In this document: in pieces, positions 1-10,700 of the stretch
How positions within the stretch are numbered: position 1 is the first letter of the stretch
How the letters are laid out: each line of letters opens with the position of its first letter
DNA from: Sphaerolaimus hirsutus
Taxonomy: Eukaryota; Nematoda; Chromadorea; Monhysterida; Sphaerolaimidae
DNA: 64,000 nucleotides
Assembly: GCA_964036195.1 (NCBI GenBank)
Contig: OZ038450.1
Span: 18,602,701-18,666,700, forward strand
Reading direction: 5' to 3'
The notes under the pieces: generated by a model
Databases searched by the model: none
What the model was told of the DNA's origin: nothing
Seen by the model: the letters and a program-made list of their open reading frames with translations, nothing else
Made by a program: the position numbers and the translations under genes

Positions 1-62
1 ATCAAAATTGATTTTTAGGACATTATTCAATGGAAACCCTGACTCAAAATTTGACAAAATTT

Positions 63-205
63 AGAGTCGAGTTGGGCAAAAACCTCGAGTCTCGAGTTTG
101 GGCCATATTTTTCCGGTCGAGTCAGATGAGTCGAGTCGGTACCCTGTTTTACCCTCGAGTCACAAGTCGAGTCGAGTCGAGTCAAGTTCGAGCCCTAGTG
201 ACAAT
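63..205. repeat. GTCGA/CTCGAG-rich simple repeat
   Basis: Dense imperfect iterations of GTCGA and CTCGAGTC, including three consecutive GTCGA units near 168-182. The same motif returns at 63899-63950. I see no coding signal under it. Confidence 0.7.
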
Positions 206-344
206 GCTTACCATGAACTTTTCGAAAAGGCCATGAATTTCTCTATATTTTCCATAATTACAACCCTCTGGCTGGCAAATATGGTTAAAGTTATGGCCAC
301 TTGATTGACATCACATCAACATACGTACATGGAGATTTCTTCCT

Positions 345-830
345 TAACGGGTTTCGAGTGCAAAATGCATTTTTGTAGGCGGAACCTGCTCCATCTGTAT
401 ACTCCGGTTACTTTACACCCTGCATGCGTGGTTCCCGCTGGAAGTGTGCCAACGATGGTTAGAGCGTGCGAGTTTCATAAAAAGATGACAAAATTGATTG
501 TTGTTAAAATGTTATTCATTAACATATTCACCTCGATGAATTTTTTCATCTTTTTACAGAAATCGCATGACTTAACAATCATTGGCACGCTTCCAACACG
601 AGACATAAATCAGTGCGAGGGCAGAGTATCATGTACGCCGAGTATACTAAATTTGCAACGGGTTTTGGATGCAAACTTTTTTCTGTGGAGATAACGTGTT
701 TGGGGTGCAAAAAATGATAGATTTTTTGGAGATAACGGGTTTCGAGTGCAAATTCACCTATTTTTGGCTGGAGATAATGGGTTTCGGATGCAAAATTCTT
801 ATTTTTAGTCAAAAATCGGTATTTCTGTAT
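345..830 (+). repeat. Degenerate tandem repeat, unit close to GGGTTTCGAGTGCAAA
   Basis: The phrase GGGTTT(C/T)GAGTGCAAA or a close variant occurs near 349, 659, 692, 735 and 779. The last copies are 40-45 bp apart and separated by T-rich spacers ('ggagataa' precedes several units). The short open frames here are repeat-driven and I do not call them genes. Confidence 0.5.
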
Positions 831-1069
831 CTCGGGAACGGTGTGAGATATTGAGATTATTTTTTTTCTATCGAGAAGAAAAACATACATATATATGTCA
901 GATCCGCACTGTACGCAATAAACTAATTTTTTTGACTTTGGTCCTTAATGGGTTACGGAACCAGACGCCTCATATGCTTATACACCAAATTTTGACTATT
1001 TTTCTTTATTTTTAGCTTTTTTCCCTTCTATGCCATGAAAAACTTATATACAAGCCTATACCAAATACG

Positions 1070-1206
1070 TTTTCTGTATTCGAGTAATTTAGAAAGTACG
1101 CGTAAATGTAAGCATGGGTACTTTCTTTCAGAGGAAACAAAAACGTATTTACGCAGTACTCAAGTATACGTATTTTTCAAGTAAACGTAAATACTATTTA
1201 ACAACT
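1070..1206 (-). mobile_element. Fragment of the CAGAGTTGTTAAA hAT-like family
   Basis: Alternating GTATAC, TACGTATTT and AACGTAAATAC modules end in TTTAACAACT at about 1206. This matches the right end of the full copies at 4199-4688 and 62591-63719. The left half is missing or decayed. Confidence 0.6.
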
Positions 1207-1213
1207 AAATATA

Positions 1214-1262
1214 ATCTGGGGCCAGTTCCGCAGTGAGAAGTAAAATGGCAAATGTGACAAAG
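1214..1262 (+). mobile_element. Left-end fragment of the CTGGGGCCAGTTCCGCA palindromic family
   Basis: It begins CTGGGGCCAGTTCCGCA and runs into GAGAAGTAAAATGGCAAA, the same order as the full palindrome at 3345-3555. It lies about 40 bp upstream of the first recognisable methyltransferase exon, so it sits in an intron. Confidence 0.55.
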
Positions 1263-1298
1263 CAGTATTGGATACACGCTATCAACCATCATTTTCAG

Positions 1299-2142
1299 GC
1301 ATGGATCTAGTGCCCTCCGTACATTGCTCTGATGTGATTGAAGGAGATGTACACAATTTACCATATGCTGATGAATCTGTGGACATTGTTTTGAATGTGG
1401 AAAGCAGCCACTGCTACACTGTAAGTGTTTCTCCGTTGAGAACAATAATTGCAAATGATTGAGCCTATAACGTTTACATTTTTCAGGATCAAGCCACGGT
1501 TTTCCAGGAAGTTCAACGAGTGCTCAAGCCGGGCGGTCACTTTGTTTGGTGTGATTTTCAACCGGATTCACTTATGAAATGCTTCTGGGCTGCGATACAG
1601 TCAGCTGAACATCTGAACGTGAGCATATAAATCGTTTGGTTCATCAGTTCATAAACTTATACTTGTGTAGTGTTGTCAAAAAATTTTTTGACCACTTTTC
1701 CGCGTGGGCTTTTCAATGGTGCAATCAGTTTCGATCTCGGAAGCATCATACGGCAGTTAAATACATAGAACTTTGAATTTCAAATCTTGTGATATAACTC
1801 TCCAATATGGATGGTTTTTAAATTCTGACATAACTCCCGATATGTTTGCTGGTGCAAAATTTGCGGTTACAAAATTTGCGGTTACAAAGAATGTAGACAA
1901 ATGTATAAGCTACCTATTTGAAAAGTGTCAGGCAAAAGCCTTGTCATTCAAACATAGCACCGTCAGGCCAGCGTCAAACTGTAAAAATGCCATTTTGAAA
2001 TTTAAAAAGTTTTGGAATTTTTTACATGGCAGATGATACAATTCCGTGACATTGGAAATGAGGTACTAGCGAGTTTAGCGGAAAAGAATTCACTGGGCAC
2101 ATTTGGTGCTGAGATCAGAGACGCCTGGTCAACAACAATTTG
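1299..2142 (+). CDS. SAM-dependent methyltransferase (type 11-like), partial, three internal exons
   Basis: Inferred exons are 1299-1420, 1487-1618 and 2033-2142. Exon 1 starts in phase 1 after TTTTCAG and encodes GMDLVPSVHC...EGDVHNLPYADESVDIV, then NVESSHCYT. This is the part just after the first SAM-binding loop: an acidic residue, the G-D-x-x-x-L-P-F-like motif, and the N-x-E-S-S-H-C-Y signature of small-molecule methyltransferases. Exon 2 encodes the V-L-K-P-G-G motif (QRVLKPGGHFVWCDF). Exon 3 begins AEHLN|MIQFRDIGNEVLASL, matching the usual D-I-x-x-x-V-L-x-x-L segment. Donors are GTAAGT, GTGAGC and GTTAGT, and junction phases agree. The glycine-rich motif I exon and start lie upstream and were not found; the last C-terminal exon was not found either. 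The substrate cannot be told from sequence. It is either a partial gene with distant exons or a decaying copy. Confidence 0.7.
1857..1884 (+). repeat. Short tandem duplication within methyltransferase intron
   Basis: AAATTTGCGGTTACA occurs twice back to back. It lies between the second and third methyltransferase exons, in an open frame that has no plausible acceptor, so I read it as intronic. Confidence 0.5.
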
Positions 2143-2302
2143 GTTAGTTACATATAACGATGGCAAACCCTCTGGAAAAAAGTGTTTTTTTCTCCAAAAT
2201 GACGTTCCGAATTTCAAATTTTTCTGAAAATAGTTTTCGCATTTTCGAATTTAGAATTTTCGAATCTTTTTGATTACTTTTAAAATTTTTAATCTTTATG
2301 GT

Positions 2303-2737
2303 TACCGTATTTCCTCAATATACCCCCGTCTCGAAATACCCCCCTCAAAATCGCCACTATGATGTTATTACCCCCCCCCCCCCCTTCGAAATACCCCAAA
2401 TTGAGTGTAAAGGGAAGTATACAACAAATACAATGCTTTTTGATCCGGGCAATGAAGAACACACGTCAGAAACAATGACTGTGTTCCGTTAGACCAGGGT
2501 TATACCGTCTACATACTTAAATATATTTATTAGTCTATAGGATCTTGTACAAGGTGGTTTTCGTCGCATTTTTTAACGTCTGCGTACGTTATAAGCAACA
2601 ATTTAGAACTGGTTTTCAAAAAATTTCTGGCGATATAAAAAGCCACACCCCCTCGAAATACCCCCCTCATTTAACCTCCCCTCAAAATTCTCACTCTGAA
2701 ACAATCACCCCCGGGGGGTATTTCGAGGAGATACTGC
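2303..2737. mobile_element. TACCGTA-family inverted-repeat element
   Basis: It starts TACCGTATTTCCTC with C-runs and ends GGGGTATTTCGAGGAGATACTGCA, a decayed complement of the start. Its interior ('gtctgcgtacgtt', 'tctggcgatataa') is shared with 15640-16043, 22111-23191 and 24100-24567, so these four form one subfamily. No open frame of note. Confidence 0.75.
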
Positions 2738-2819
2738 ATTATACTTAAATATTTTTTGCACCAAATTATTGCATTTTCAAATTTTTATGGCGAATTTTCC
2801 AAAAATATCAGTGTTTAAG

Positions 2820-3013
2820 TGCACTCGGCGGACATCACGCTTAGTATGAAAACCTACCATTATCCATCTGAATAATGAACCAAAAATTATACAGTTTTTC
2901 ATCATAATATTTCGTTTTTACTATGGAATTATTATTTACGAAATTTATCATAAGATTTTATTCATCAAATTATGGTAGGTTTCCATACTAAATGTGCTGT
3001 CCGCCGAGTATAC
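2820..3013. mobile_element. MITE of about 194 bp with CTCGGCGGACA ends
   Basis: The arms run inward from CTCGGCGGACATCACGCTTA and return as the complement ending CCGCCGAGTATACT. The interior includes a conserved ATTATACAGTTTTTCATC block. Copies are at 28660-28852 and 49415-49611. All three are close to 195 bp, so this is a fixed-length element. Confidence 0.8.
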
Positions 3014-3344
3014 TAATTTTTGGCGCAAACTAGTAGATGTCAGATAATAAAATTCATACATTTGTCAATGGATTATAATGCCGAGTGACTCAAACTCAGG
3101 AAGTACATAATGTACATATTCTCTGCTTACTGGAACTACCACTGTGGCAACCCGGACTCCCCTGGAACCTTCCATGACCTCAAAAATGGGAGTTGGAAAT
3201 ACTATGCTGGCTACTGGCAAAAAAACTCGGCTTGAGGTGAAAGGTTTCACCTGGAAATTCAGGGCACTAAGCTGGATCGATTGTGAATTTTTTGTTACTT
3301 TTTTACAGGTAGTTCCTGTTCCTAGCTTGGTTTTAAATCAAAAA

Positions 3345-3555
3345 CAGGTGCCAGTTCCGCAAAATGAGAAGTGAGAAGTGAAATGGCAAAGGCGAAGTAA
3401 AGGCGCAAAGGCGAAGTGAAACGGCAAGTGAATTGGCAAGTGAAATGGCAAACTTCGCTTTTGCCAATTCACTTGCCAATTACCTTCGCCTTTGCGCTTT
3501 TACTTCGCCTTTGCCATTTCACTTCTCACTTCTCATTTTGCGGAACTGGCCCCAG
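3345..3555. mobile_element. Near-perfect 211 bp palindrome, GAAGTGAAATGGCAAG family
   Basis: The left arm runs from CAGGTGCCAGTTCCGC through repeated GAAGTGAAATGGCAAG-like units. The right arm mirrors it and closes GCGGAACTGGCCCCAG. The centre is near 3450 with almost no loop. Diverged copies lie at 1214-1262, 13040-13200, 13800-14215 and 28030-28370. Confidence 0.8.
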
Positions 3556-3673
3556 ATGTTTTGTATTTGAATTGCACGAAGTACTCAGAGGTTTCTTAAG
3601 GTTAATATTCATGAACCCTGTTATTGGTAAAAATACTTTGTATACCCGGCGTACAGCAAACATTGTGGCTAAA

Positions 3674-3918
3674 CAAGCTAGGTAGTTTTCATGGTTTCAA
3701 TTTGAAAACTCATTCAAAATTTGAATGGCGACGCGAACGCTGATTAACGCTTCCACCGTCCCGTAATTGACCACTTAAACTCAGCGCACTAGTATTTTAT
3801 TAGGTTGGATGCAATTATTAGTTTACGGAAATGATCAGTCCATGAACTACTTTTAAAGGAGATCGACAAGATTTCGGCTGAGTTTTCAAATTGAAACGAT
3901 GAAAACTAGGTTGTGTGG
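3674..3918. repeat. Small inverted-repeat element, 40 bp arms
   Basis: 'GCTAGGTAGTTTTCATGG' followed by TTTCAATTTGAAAACTCA at about 3679-3713 is mirrored by TGAGTTTTCAAATTGAAA and ATGAAAACTAGGTTGT at 3879-3915. About 165 bp separate the arms. No other copy was recognised. Confidence 0.5.
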
Positions 3919-4198
3919 CGCCATCATATATGGCGTTCATGTGCAAATCACTCCGAACAGTGTGAACATTTCATTGAGGTAGGAATCATATTACAAGTTT
4001 GAGAAGCAGGATTATACTTCAAATTTTCAAAACAATTTATTGTAACCACGCACACTGGAAAAATATTTACCTTTCCAAAAACATCGGATAATTCAAACTT
4101 TTTGTCACCCTCCTATTTAATCAACAGCGTCAATCTGTTGTGAAATTTCTCAGCTCTTTTAAAAGTTCGCACTTTTTACATGTAGGGAGAGTGTAAGG

Positions 4199-4688
4199 CA
4201 TAGTTGTTAAAACGTATTTACGTTTACTCAAAAAGTACGTATACTTAAGTACTGAGTAAATACGTTTACGTATACTTTGAAAAAAGTACCTGTACTCGCT
4301 TTTACATATACTTTTTGATAGTACTCGAGTACAGAAAATGTATTTCAGATTTCGTATTTTCAAGGCATAGATGGGAAAAAGGGAGAAACAAGTGAAAAAT
4401 ATGACATTTTTTTACAAAAATAGGCAAATAACACATGAATAAGTGAATTTGAAGGTTTAAATGATCAAAAAGATATGAAAATTAGTGAGTTTGAGTGAAA
4501 ATTGGGGCAAATTCCTAAAAATACTCACTTTTATGTTTTCTGGGGGGAAAAGTATTTTACTCATGATTACTCATGAATAAAAGTAAAAAATTTATACTTT
4601 ACGTTTTCTGTACGCAGGGGGTGAGTAAAAATGAATACTTTACGTTTATGTATACTTTGAAAAAAGTTAAGTACTTTTAACAACTCTG
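4199..4688. mobile_element. hAT-like non-autonomous element, CA(G/T)AGTTGTTAAAA ends, with TSD
   Basis: It begins CATAGTTGTTAAAACG and ends TTTTAACAACTCTG. The 8 bp before it (GTGTAAGG, 4191-4198) recur after it (GTGTGAGG, 4689-4696) with one change, as expected for an 8 bp hAT duplication. The inside is built of GTATACTTA, ACGTATTTACG and AACGTAAAG modules. Family copies or fragments are at 1070-1206, 6186-6250, 26054-26520, 30125-30535, 49205-49335 and 62591-63719. Confidence 0.8.
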
Positions 4689-6185
4689 GTGTGAGGTTCA
4701 CGTTCAGGACGGATTCATTGTGCCTACACACACTAGTTTTCACCTTGACTTCGGTAAAAACTGAAATTTTTTCAAATGCAAATTAATCATAATGGATTTA
4801 ATTTTATTTAAATTTTAATTAATGAAAGTTTAAATTTGAAAACTAAAACATATAAACTGCCAGTCAATATAAACTGGCTTCCGCTAAAAAAAATTTCAAA
4901 AGTTTGTAGTTCGATCCAGGAAGGGATTTCGGCCAAGGTGTTCGTATTTTTGGATAGCCCTAACATTTGTCTACTCGCACCCCCGGGGGAACCCCTGTGG
5001 CTGCACCCCCGCAGCCACAGGGGCGCCTCCTGTAAAATTTTTTCATATTTGAGTTGGTCAATATAATCAAGCTTTTTGCGGCATTTTTTTTGCTCGCTTT
5101 ACACAGAATCTGTAAAGCAAGCAAAGCTATCCGATTTGGATACTTCAGGTGTAGAAATTCACGCTCTTTCTTTTGAGCATGGATTCAAGCCCTGTATCCC
5201 AAAAAATCGCGATTTTTTTTAGTTTATTGCTGATTTAAAAAAATCAGTCTATCGTTACTGAATCTACAGGGTGGGGGTAAAAATTTTACTGTGGGGGGGT
5301 GAAAACTTAACGATGGGGGTTGAAAATTTGACATAGTATACAGAAAACTATGGCGCACATTTTGAATACATCACCCCCACACATCTGTACACACGACTGT
5401 ACATCAAAAACTTTCGTAAAATAAAATTTGCAATTTAAAATAACTTTTTCTCGTCCAGGGGCGGAGGAGGACAAGAAAACGTTAGTTTAAAGTTCAAACT
5501 TTATCTTACGAAAGTTTTTTCTGTGTGTACAGAGGTGTGAGGGGGATTTATTCAAAATGTGCGCCATAATTTTCTGTATACTATGTCAAATTTTCAACCC
5601 CCATCGTTAAGTTTTCACACCCCCACAGTTAAATCTTTACCCCCACCCTGTAGATTCAGTAACGATAGACTGATTTTTTTTAAATCAACGATAACTTTAA
5701 AAAGTCGCGATTTTTGTTGGATACAGGGCTTGAATCCACGCTCAAAAGAAAGAGCGTGAATTTCTACACCTTTTAGTATCCAAATCGGATAGCTTTGCTC
5801 GCTTTACACATCCCGTGTAAAGCGAGCAAAAAAATGCCGCTAAAAGCTTGATTATATGGACCAACTCAAATATGAATTTTTTTTACGGGAGGCGCCCCTG
5901 TGACTGCTGGGGTGCAGCCACAGGGGTCCCCCCAGAGGTGCGAGTAGACAAATGTTAGGGCTATCCAGAAATACAAACACTTTGGCCAGACTCCCTTCCT
6001 GGATCGAACTACAAACTTTTGAAAAAGTTTTGAGCGAAAGCCAGTTTATATTGACCGGCAGTTTAGTATACAATAAGAGTAGGTTGAATGTCGCCATGTG
6101 GCCATTTCAGTTTTCACACAAATCAAGGTGTGAAAACTAGGTGTGTGTAGGCACAATGAATCCGTCCTGAACGTGAACCTTACAC
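4689..6185. mobile_element. 1.5 kb foldback (inverted duplication)
   Basis: Two arms of about 700 bp face each other around a centre near 5400-5460. Matching landmarks, left and right: the GTTCACGTTCAGGACGGATT block (4697 / 6156), GTTCGATCCAGGAAGGGA (4911 / 5992), the CAGCCACAGGGGCGCC block (5012 / 5892) and CAGGGTGGGGGTAAA (5267 / 5636). The outer edges adjoin the end of a CAGAGTTG element on both sides (4681-4688 and 6186 onward), so the duplicated segment included that element's edge. No coding potential. Confidence 0.8.
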
Positions 6186-6250
6186 CAGAGTTGTTAAAAG
6201 TACTGAACTTTTTTCAAAGTATATGTAAACTTAAAGTATTTATTTTGTAG
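6186..6250 (+). mobile_element. Truncated CAGAGTTGTTAAA element end
   Basis: CAGAGTTGTTAAAAGTACTG and the next 45 bp mirror the right end of the copy at 4199-4688, preceded by CCTTACAC, the complement of that copy's duplication. The match fades at about 6250. Confidence 0.65.
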
Positions 6251-6336
6251 GGTCATTGTCAATACCAATACCACTGTGTTCAAACAGATTAAAAAATAAT
6301 ATTTCAGTGTGTGCGGCCATAATAAATTTATCACTC

Positions 6337-6405
6337 TACATGTGTAGTAGTTGAGTGAACTTAGGTATTACATGTTTTAGTTCACTCAACTACTACACGT
6401 GTGCA
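6337..6405. repeat. Perfect-looking hairpin, 24 bp arms
   Basis: TACATGTGTAGTAGTTGAGT with GAAC, then an 18 bp loop, then GTTCACTCAACTACTACACG. A transcript would fold tightly. There is nothing else in the stretch 6250-6640. Confidence 0.6.
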
Positions 6406-6643
6406 CATCATTCAAGCTCTGAGCTTTATTGGATCAAGCACAGAAAAAGGGAGTTTCCGGACTATTTGAATTGTGTTTATGTGTATGTATATTTATGTTC
6501 ACATTTACACCCGCATATTTCAATGCACGAGCACGAGTAAACCATTGAAAGTCTCTTCCAGTTTCATATACTGTCTATTTGTGACCGTGACAATTTGAAT
6601 ATTTTAAATGTAAACGCGGAAATGTTTTTAAGGTAACTGGTAA

Positions 6644-6937
6644 TACCGTATTTGCTCGGATAATCCCCCTGGGGAACTATTCGAGAGGGAATCATTCAAG
6701 GGGGAAAATTATTATTTCGTCAAAATTTCCAACCATGTATCTCTCAACTCATCTCATAAAATATGCTTTATTAACACAATAAATAACATCCAATTTTTGT
6801 TCAAATTGGACATAACAAATTGATCACAGGCTTTAAGGGAGGTATTTAAGGGGGGTATTTTTCCCTTTCTCGTCTTATGCGGGGGGATTTATTCAAGAGG
6901 GACTATTATTCAAGGGGGAATTATTCAAACAAATCCG
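6644..6937. mobile_element. TACCGTA-family element (decayed right end)
   Basis: Left end TACCGTATTTGCTCGGATAA with CCCCC; right end GGGGGAATTATTCAAACAAATCCGATA. It carries the family's T-rich 'ttatttcgtcaaa' module next to the left C-tract and a GGGGGTATTT tract at 6850. Confidence 0.65.
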
Positions 6938-7429
6938 ATAGGATGGTGCCATGGCGCTATTCGGTGCCTTTTCCCGGCGCCGCATCTTTACAGAATGACG
7001 AAAAAGCATCTGAGCCATTTTAACGTAATTAAGGGCCAACTATCTGTGGCGCCTGGCGCCATTTTTTGGAGAGCGTCATGGCGCCACTTTTTCCGCCACT
7101 CTTTCCAATCGCTCATCGTAATCAAGCTACCTATTTTAGGACCCGAGTGCACTGACGAAGTCACATTTGCGCACGACATAATCCGTCCACAGAAGGAAAC
7201 TGAAGCGACTTCACCTCAAGTGCGATCTAGAAAGGTCTAGAGAATTAACCCATCTATGTCATAACTTTTCTTCAGGGCATATTTATTAAACACGACGTAA
7301 ATAAATAAGTGACGCGCGCGCGTGATGTTCACGTGCGAAACTCGTATCGGCCAAACTTGGCCCTCATCCCAGTTACCGGTTGCGTATTATTCGAATGAGA
7401 GTAAAAGCTCAAAGTTAGCTCAAAATCGT

Positions 7430-7743
7430 TTAAATGTGCTCCACTTTGCCAATTTCCACCTTCATAATCGCTCTTTTCGCTTATATACATGGTTATATAG
7501 TTAGTGTTGGCCATTTTATTCATATTTATAGCGGATTTCGAAATTTTGGCCGGCTGCCAAGTTCTGCTACGGGGACTCTTCCCAAAACTCGTCATTGCGA
7601 AACTTCCCGAAGCGCCGATTGCGAAATCGCAGCCGAATCCGGAACGTTCGAGACGAATCGAAAATAAAAAGACATTTCTACTTTTGATATCGTCGTCATT
7701 TCCCTCATTCTTCGCTAGTTTTCTCATTTTCATCGCGGCCGAA
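7430..7743 (+). promoter_or_regulatory. PAICS upstream region and probable 5' UTR
   Basis: Directly upstream of the PAICS start. From about 7540 CpG density rises (gccgatt gcgaaatcgcagccg, ttcgagacgaatcg) compared with the AT-rich DNA on either side, as at many animal promoters. The frame of the start codon stays open back to about 7504, but the encoded segment resembles no PAICS N terminus, so I treat it as untranslated. No clear TATA box. Confidence 0.45.
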
Positions 7744-10700
7744 ATGAAGCCGGAAACTGGCGGCGGCGGCGGTCTGGACGTTGGCGTCGACGAGCCCCAG
7801 CCTACGTCCGTTCAAACGGACATCAGTGAGTTGGGGGAGTGTTGTTTGTTTGGTTTTGGCACTGCGCCAAATGTTTTCTTGTGGTTCAGTTGTAAGTTTT
7901 TCTGGCTCGAGTGCGGCATCGAGTTTCGACTGCGCCGTTCCCTACTTAAATGCATTCTTGTGTTCGATGTGTGTTCCGTGGGCGTCGAGTTACTGATTGA
8001 AAGTGGCTCGTGCGCTGGATCCAAATGTGATTGCGCTGGGTACTGTGACTGCGTCCATTGATGGTTGTTTTTATTAGGTTTTTTTGTTGCATTTTTAGTT
8101 GAAAAGATTCCATTTTTCCTTGGTAGTGCGATATACCTGTATTTGTCATTGTCGTGACATTGTCCGATGTACCTGTATATTTATGTTGACTCGTAACCAA
8201 ATTTTTTTTTAAATGACAAACGGGGTGGTTTAAGAAATGTTTTTTCCATCCCTGTACCTTTACACCACGCAGAACTGGAGCATTTGCGCAAAATCGCCGA
8301 GGGCAAGACCAAGGAAATATACGAGCTACGCAATGACTCAACTTTGGTGCTTATACGCAGTAAAGACAATATTACGGCTTTTGACGGGGCGCGTGCGCAC
8401 GAGCTGGAGGGCAAAAGTTCACTGTCGAATTTTACTACATGCAAGGTGTTTGAGTACTTGAAAGCGTGTGGTGGGTTTTGTTTGAGGGTAGATTTTTGTT
8501 GGTAATGTGTACTGTTTGTAATCGAATTGTGATTACCATATGTAAACTGCGTTCGGATCAAGTCCGGCAGTCAGTTTACAAACTTACAACTGAGGCCGGA
8601 TCTCCCGCTATGGGGGGCCTACAAACCTGTAGTTTAGGGGAAATATAGGCGACATCCCCCTCTACTATATACCAATTGGGGGCAGCGGCGACCCCCCGAT
8701 GTGAGGCTCGCTGTACTGGCAATTTTTTTTTCGCGATTTTCGCTGTCCGCGTTAAGTCCGGCACCCAGTTGATTGCGACCACTTTGGGTGCCGTCCTTCT
8801 AGATACGCGGGCACGACGACGTTGGAACTTGGTGGGGATATAACCACGGACGTATCCAGGATTTTTGAGCGGGGGGGGCTGCTTGTTTACGGAGGCCGGC
8901 GAGGGGGTGGCTCAGCCCCCCCTCCCTAAAATTTTAGGTACATAGTGGCGGAATGACGCCATGGCGCTGGCGCCATTAGTAGGCGCCACGCCATGGCGCC
9001 ATTGGCGTTGGCGTCAGCGCCATGGAACGCTGTATATGTATGTAAATATGCATACAAAACAGCAAAAAGCACAACATTCAGTGTATTTATAATTATTTGC
9101 GGTCACATGGCGCAAATCTGATGGTAATACTTTATGTCTGGTGAAGAATGCGCGCGCGCGCGCAAAATTTTTTACGCTGAAGTTGAAAAAGTCGCATTTT
9201 CCGGTCACTTTCTTGTCTCGCCCCGGGAGGGGGGGGGGGCTGCAGCCCCCCCCGCCCCCCCCTGGATACGGCCCTGGATATAACTGACACCCCCGCCATA
9301 CTGTACACTATACAGTGAGTGTCAGCGGTCAGCCAAAAGCGTCGCTCACCACACATAATCCATTTAAGGCGGTGTCCGCATTATTTCCGGCACCCGTTTG
9401 CTTTTTCAAAAAAGGTGGCAATGGATAACTCATTTTTCAATACTACAGCGCTGTAGTATACCATTCCACGCGGTGAAATTTTATTTTCAGCACTGCTTAA
9501 CAGGAACTCTACACCCGCCCCTTTAGTAACATACAAAAAGTTACCTGAAATCAATTTTTTCTTTTACACTTGAAAAGTTGGTTTAGGATGCCCTCCAGGG
9601 GAGGGTTGAAGGTGTAAAATGGCGTAAACAACCTTACCCCAAAAATGCCTCACTGAAGAATTTTAATGGGGGTAAATGCAATGATGTCACTACTGACATC
9701 ATTCCAGTACAAAAGAATGTCATAAGTGATGTCATCACATTCACCCCCATTAAAATTCATCAGTGGGGCATTTTTAGGGTAATGTATTTTACGCAATTAT
9801 GTACCTGAAACCCTCGCCTAGAGGACATCCTAAACGAACTTTATATGTGTCTAACATAAATTCGATTAAAAGATCATTTTTCGTATCCACCTCTGGGGGG
9901 CAGCTAGAAAAGTTACATTCATCTAAAGAAATTTATATGTGGCAAGCGACACTTCTGGTGGGTTGCTGGCGCTCGCCCTACAGTGTACGGTAGAGGGGGG
10001 TATCACCTATTGTCCCCCGAAGTTTCAGCTGTGTCATGCCTGCGTACGGCACCAAAAGTGGTCGCAATTCACTGGGTGCCGGACTTGACACGGACAGCGA
10101 AAACTGCACAAATTTGTTTCGCATATACAGCGACCTACACTAGGCGGGTCGCCGCTGCCCCCCATTTGGTATGTAATAGAGGGGGTATGTCGCCTATATT
10201 TCCCCCAAAGTACAGGTGTATACGCCCCACAACGCGGGACATCTGGCGTCAGCTGTAAGTTGTAAACTGACTGCCGGACTTGATCCGAACACAGTTTATT
10301 ATAATGGAGCTCTATGAATGTAAAAAGTGCACTGTTGCACATCCACTGCACACCCTTTTTCAACAAGCTCATGCGTCTTAAATCTAAAATATTTCCCGAA
10401 TCTCCAGCAGACCCGATATATTGAGGATAAACGTTGTTATCTCGTGAAACAGCATTTATTCAAAAACTTAGGAACTGCGGGTAGGTTTGCTGATTGCCGT
10501 AGGGTACGCAGATCGCACAACGTGTCTCTAGAATAATTTCAGTTTATTTGTGCACATTTAAGATCACATTATTAAGTAATATCACACCCCGTACTGCACA
10601 CATATCGGCAAAGGCTACATGATATATCACTTGGATTAGAATTCAAATCAGTGTTTAAATTACCGCAGGTCTGCGCACCCACTTCGTGCAAAAGTATTCC

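Larger units (their letters stand above)
8543..10298. mobile_element. 1.76 kb element with about 250 bp terminal inverted repeats, in PAICS intron 2
   Basis: The left end TAAACTGCGTTCGGATCAAG and about 250 bp after it are mirrored at 10050-10298, which closes CTTGATCCGAACACAGTTTA. Shared landmarks are CGGCAGTCAGTTTAC, ATAGGCGACATCCCCCTCTA, GGGGGCAGCGGCGACC and CAGTTGATTGCGACCACTTT. The interior holds a separate hAT-like insertion (8844-9275) and a palindrome near 9700. No transposase frame seen. Confidence 0.8.

Noticed and set aside
579..890. Minus-strand 103-codon open frame
   Set aside because: It is the complement of the GGGTTTCGAGTGCAAA tandem repeat; residues repeat with the DNA unit and no family is recognisable.
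1767..1985. Open frame with DITPDMFAGAK as a methyltransferase exon
   Set aside because: It resembles the D-I-T-x-x-x-x motif, but has no usable acceptor, and the block at 2033 carries the same motif position in the right phase.
4900..5000. tRNA-like B box GTTCGATCC
   Set aside because: No A box or cloverleaf could be placed upstream, and the word is duplicated in both arms of the foldback.
7504..7743. In-frame N-terminal extension of PAICS exon 1
   Set aside because: The frame is open upstream of ATG 7744, but the encoded stretch is hydrophobic and unlike any PAICS N terminus; the ATG at 7744 has a purine at -3 and gives the expected domain start.
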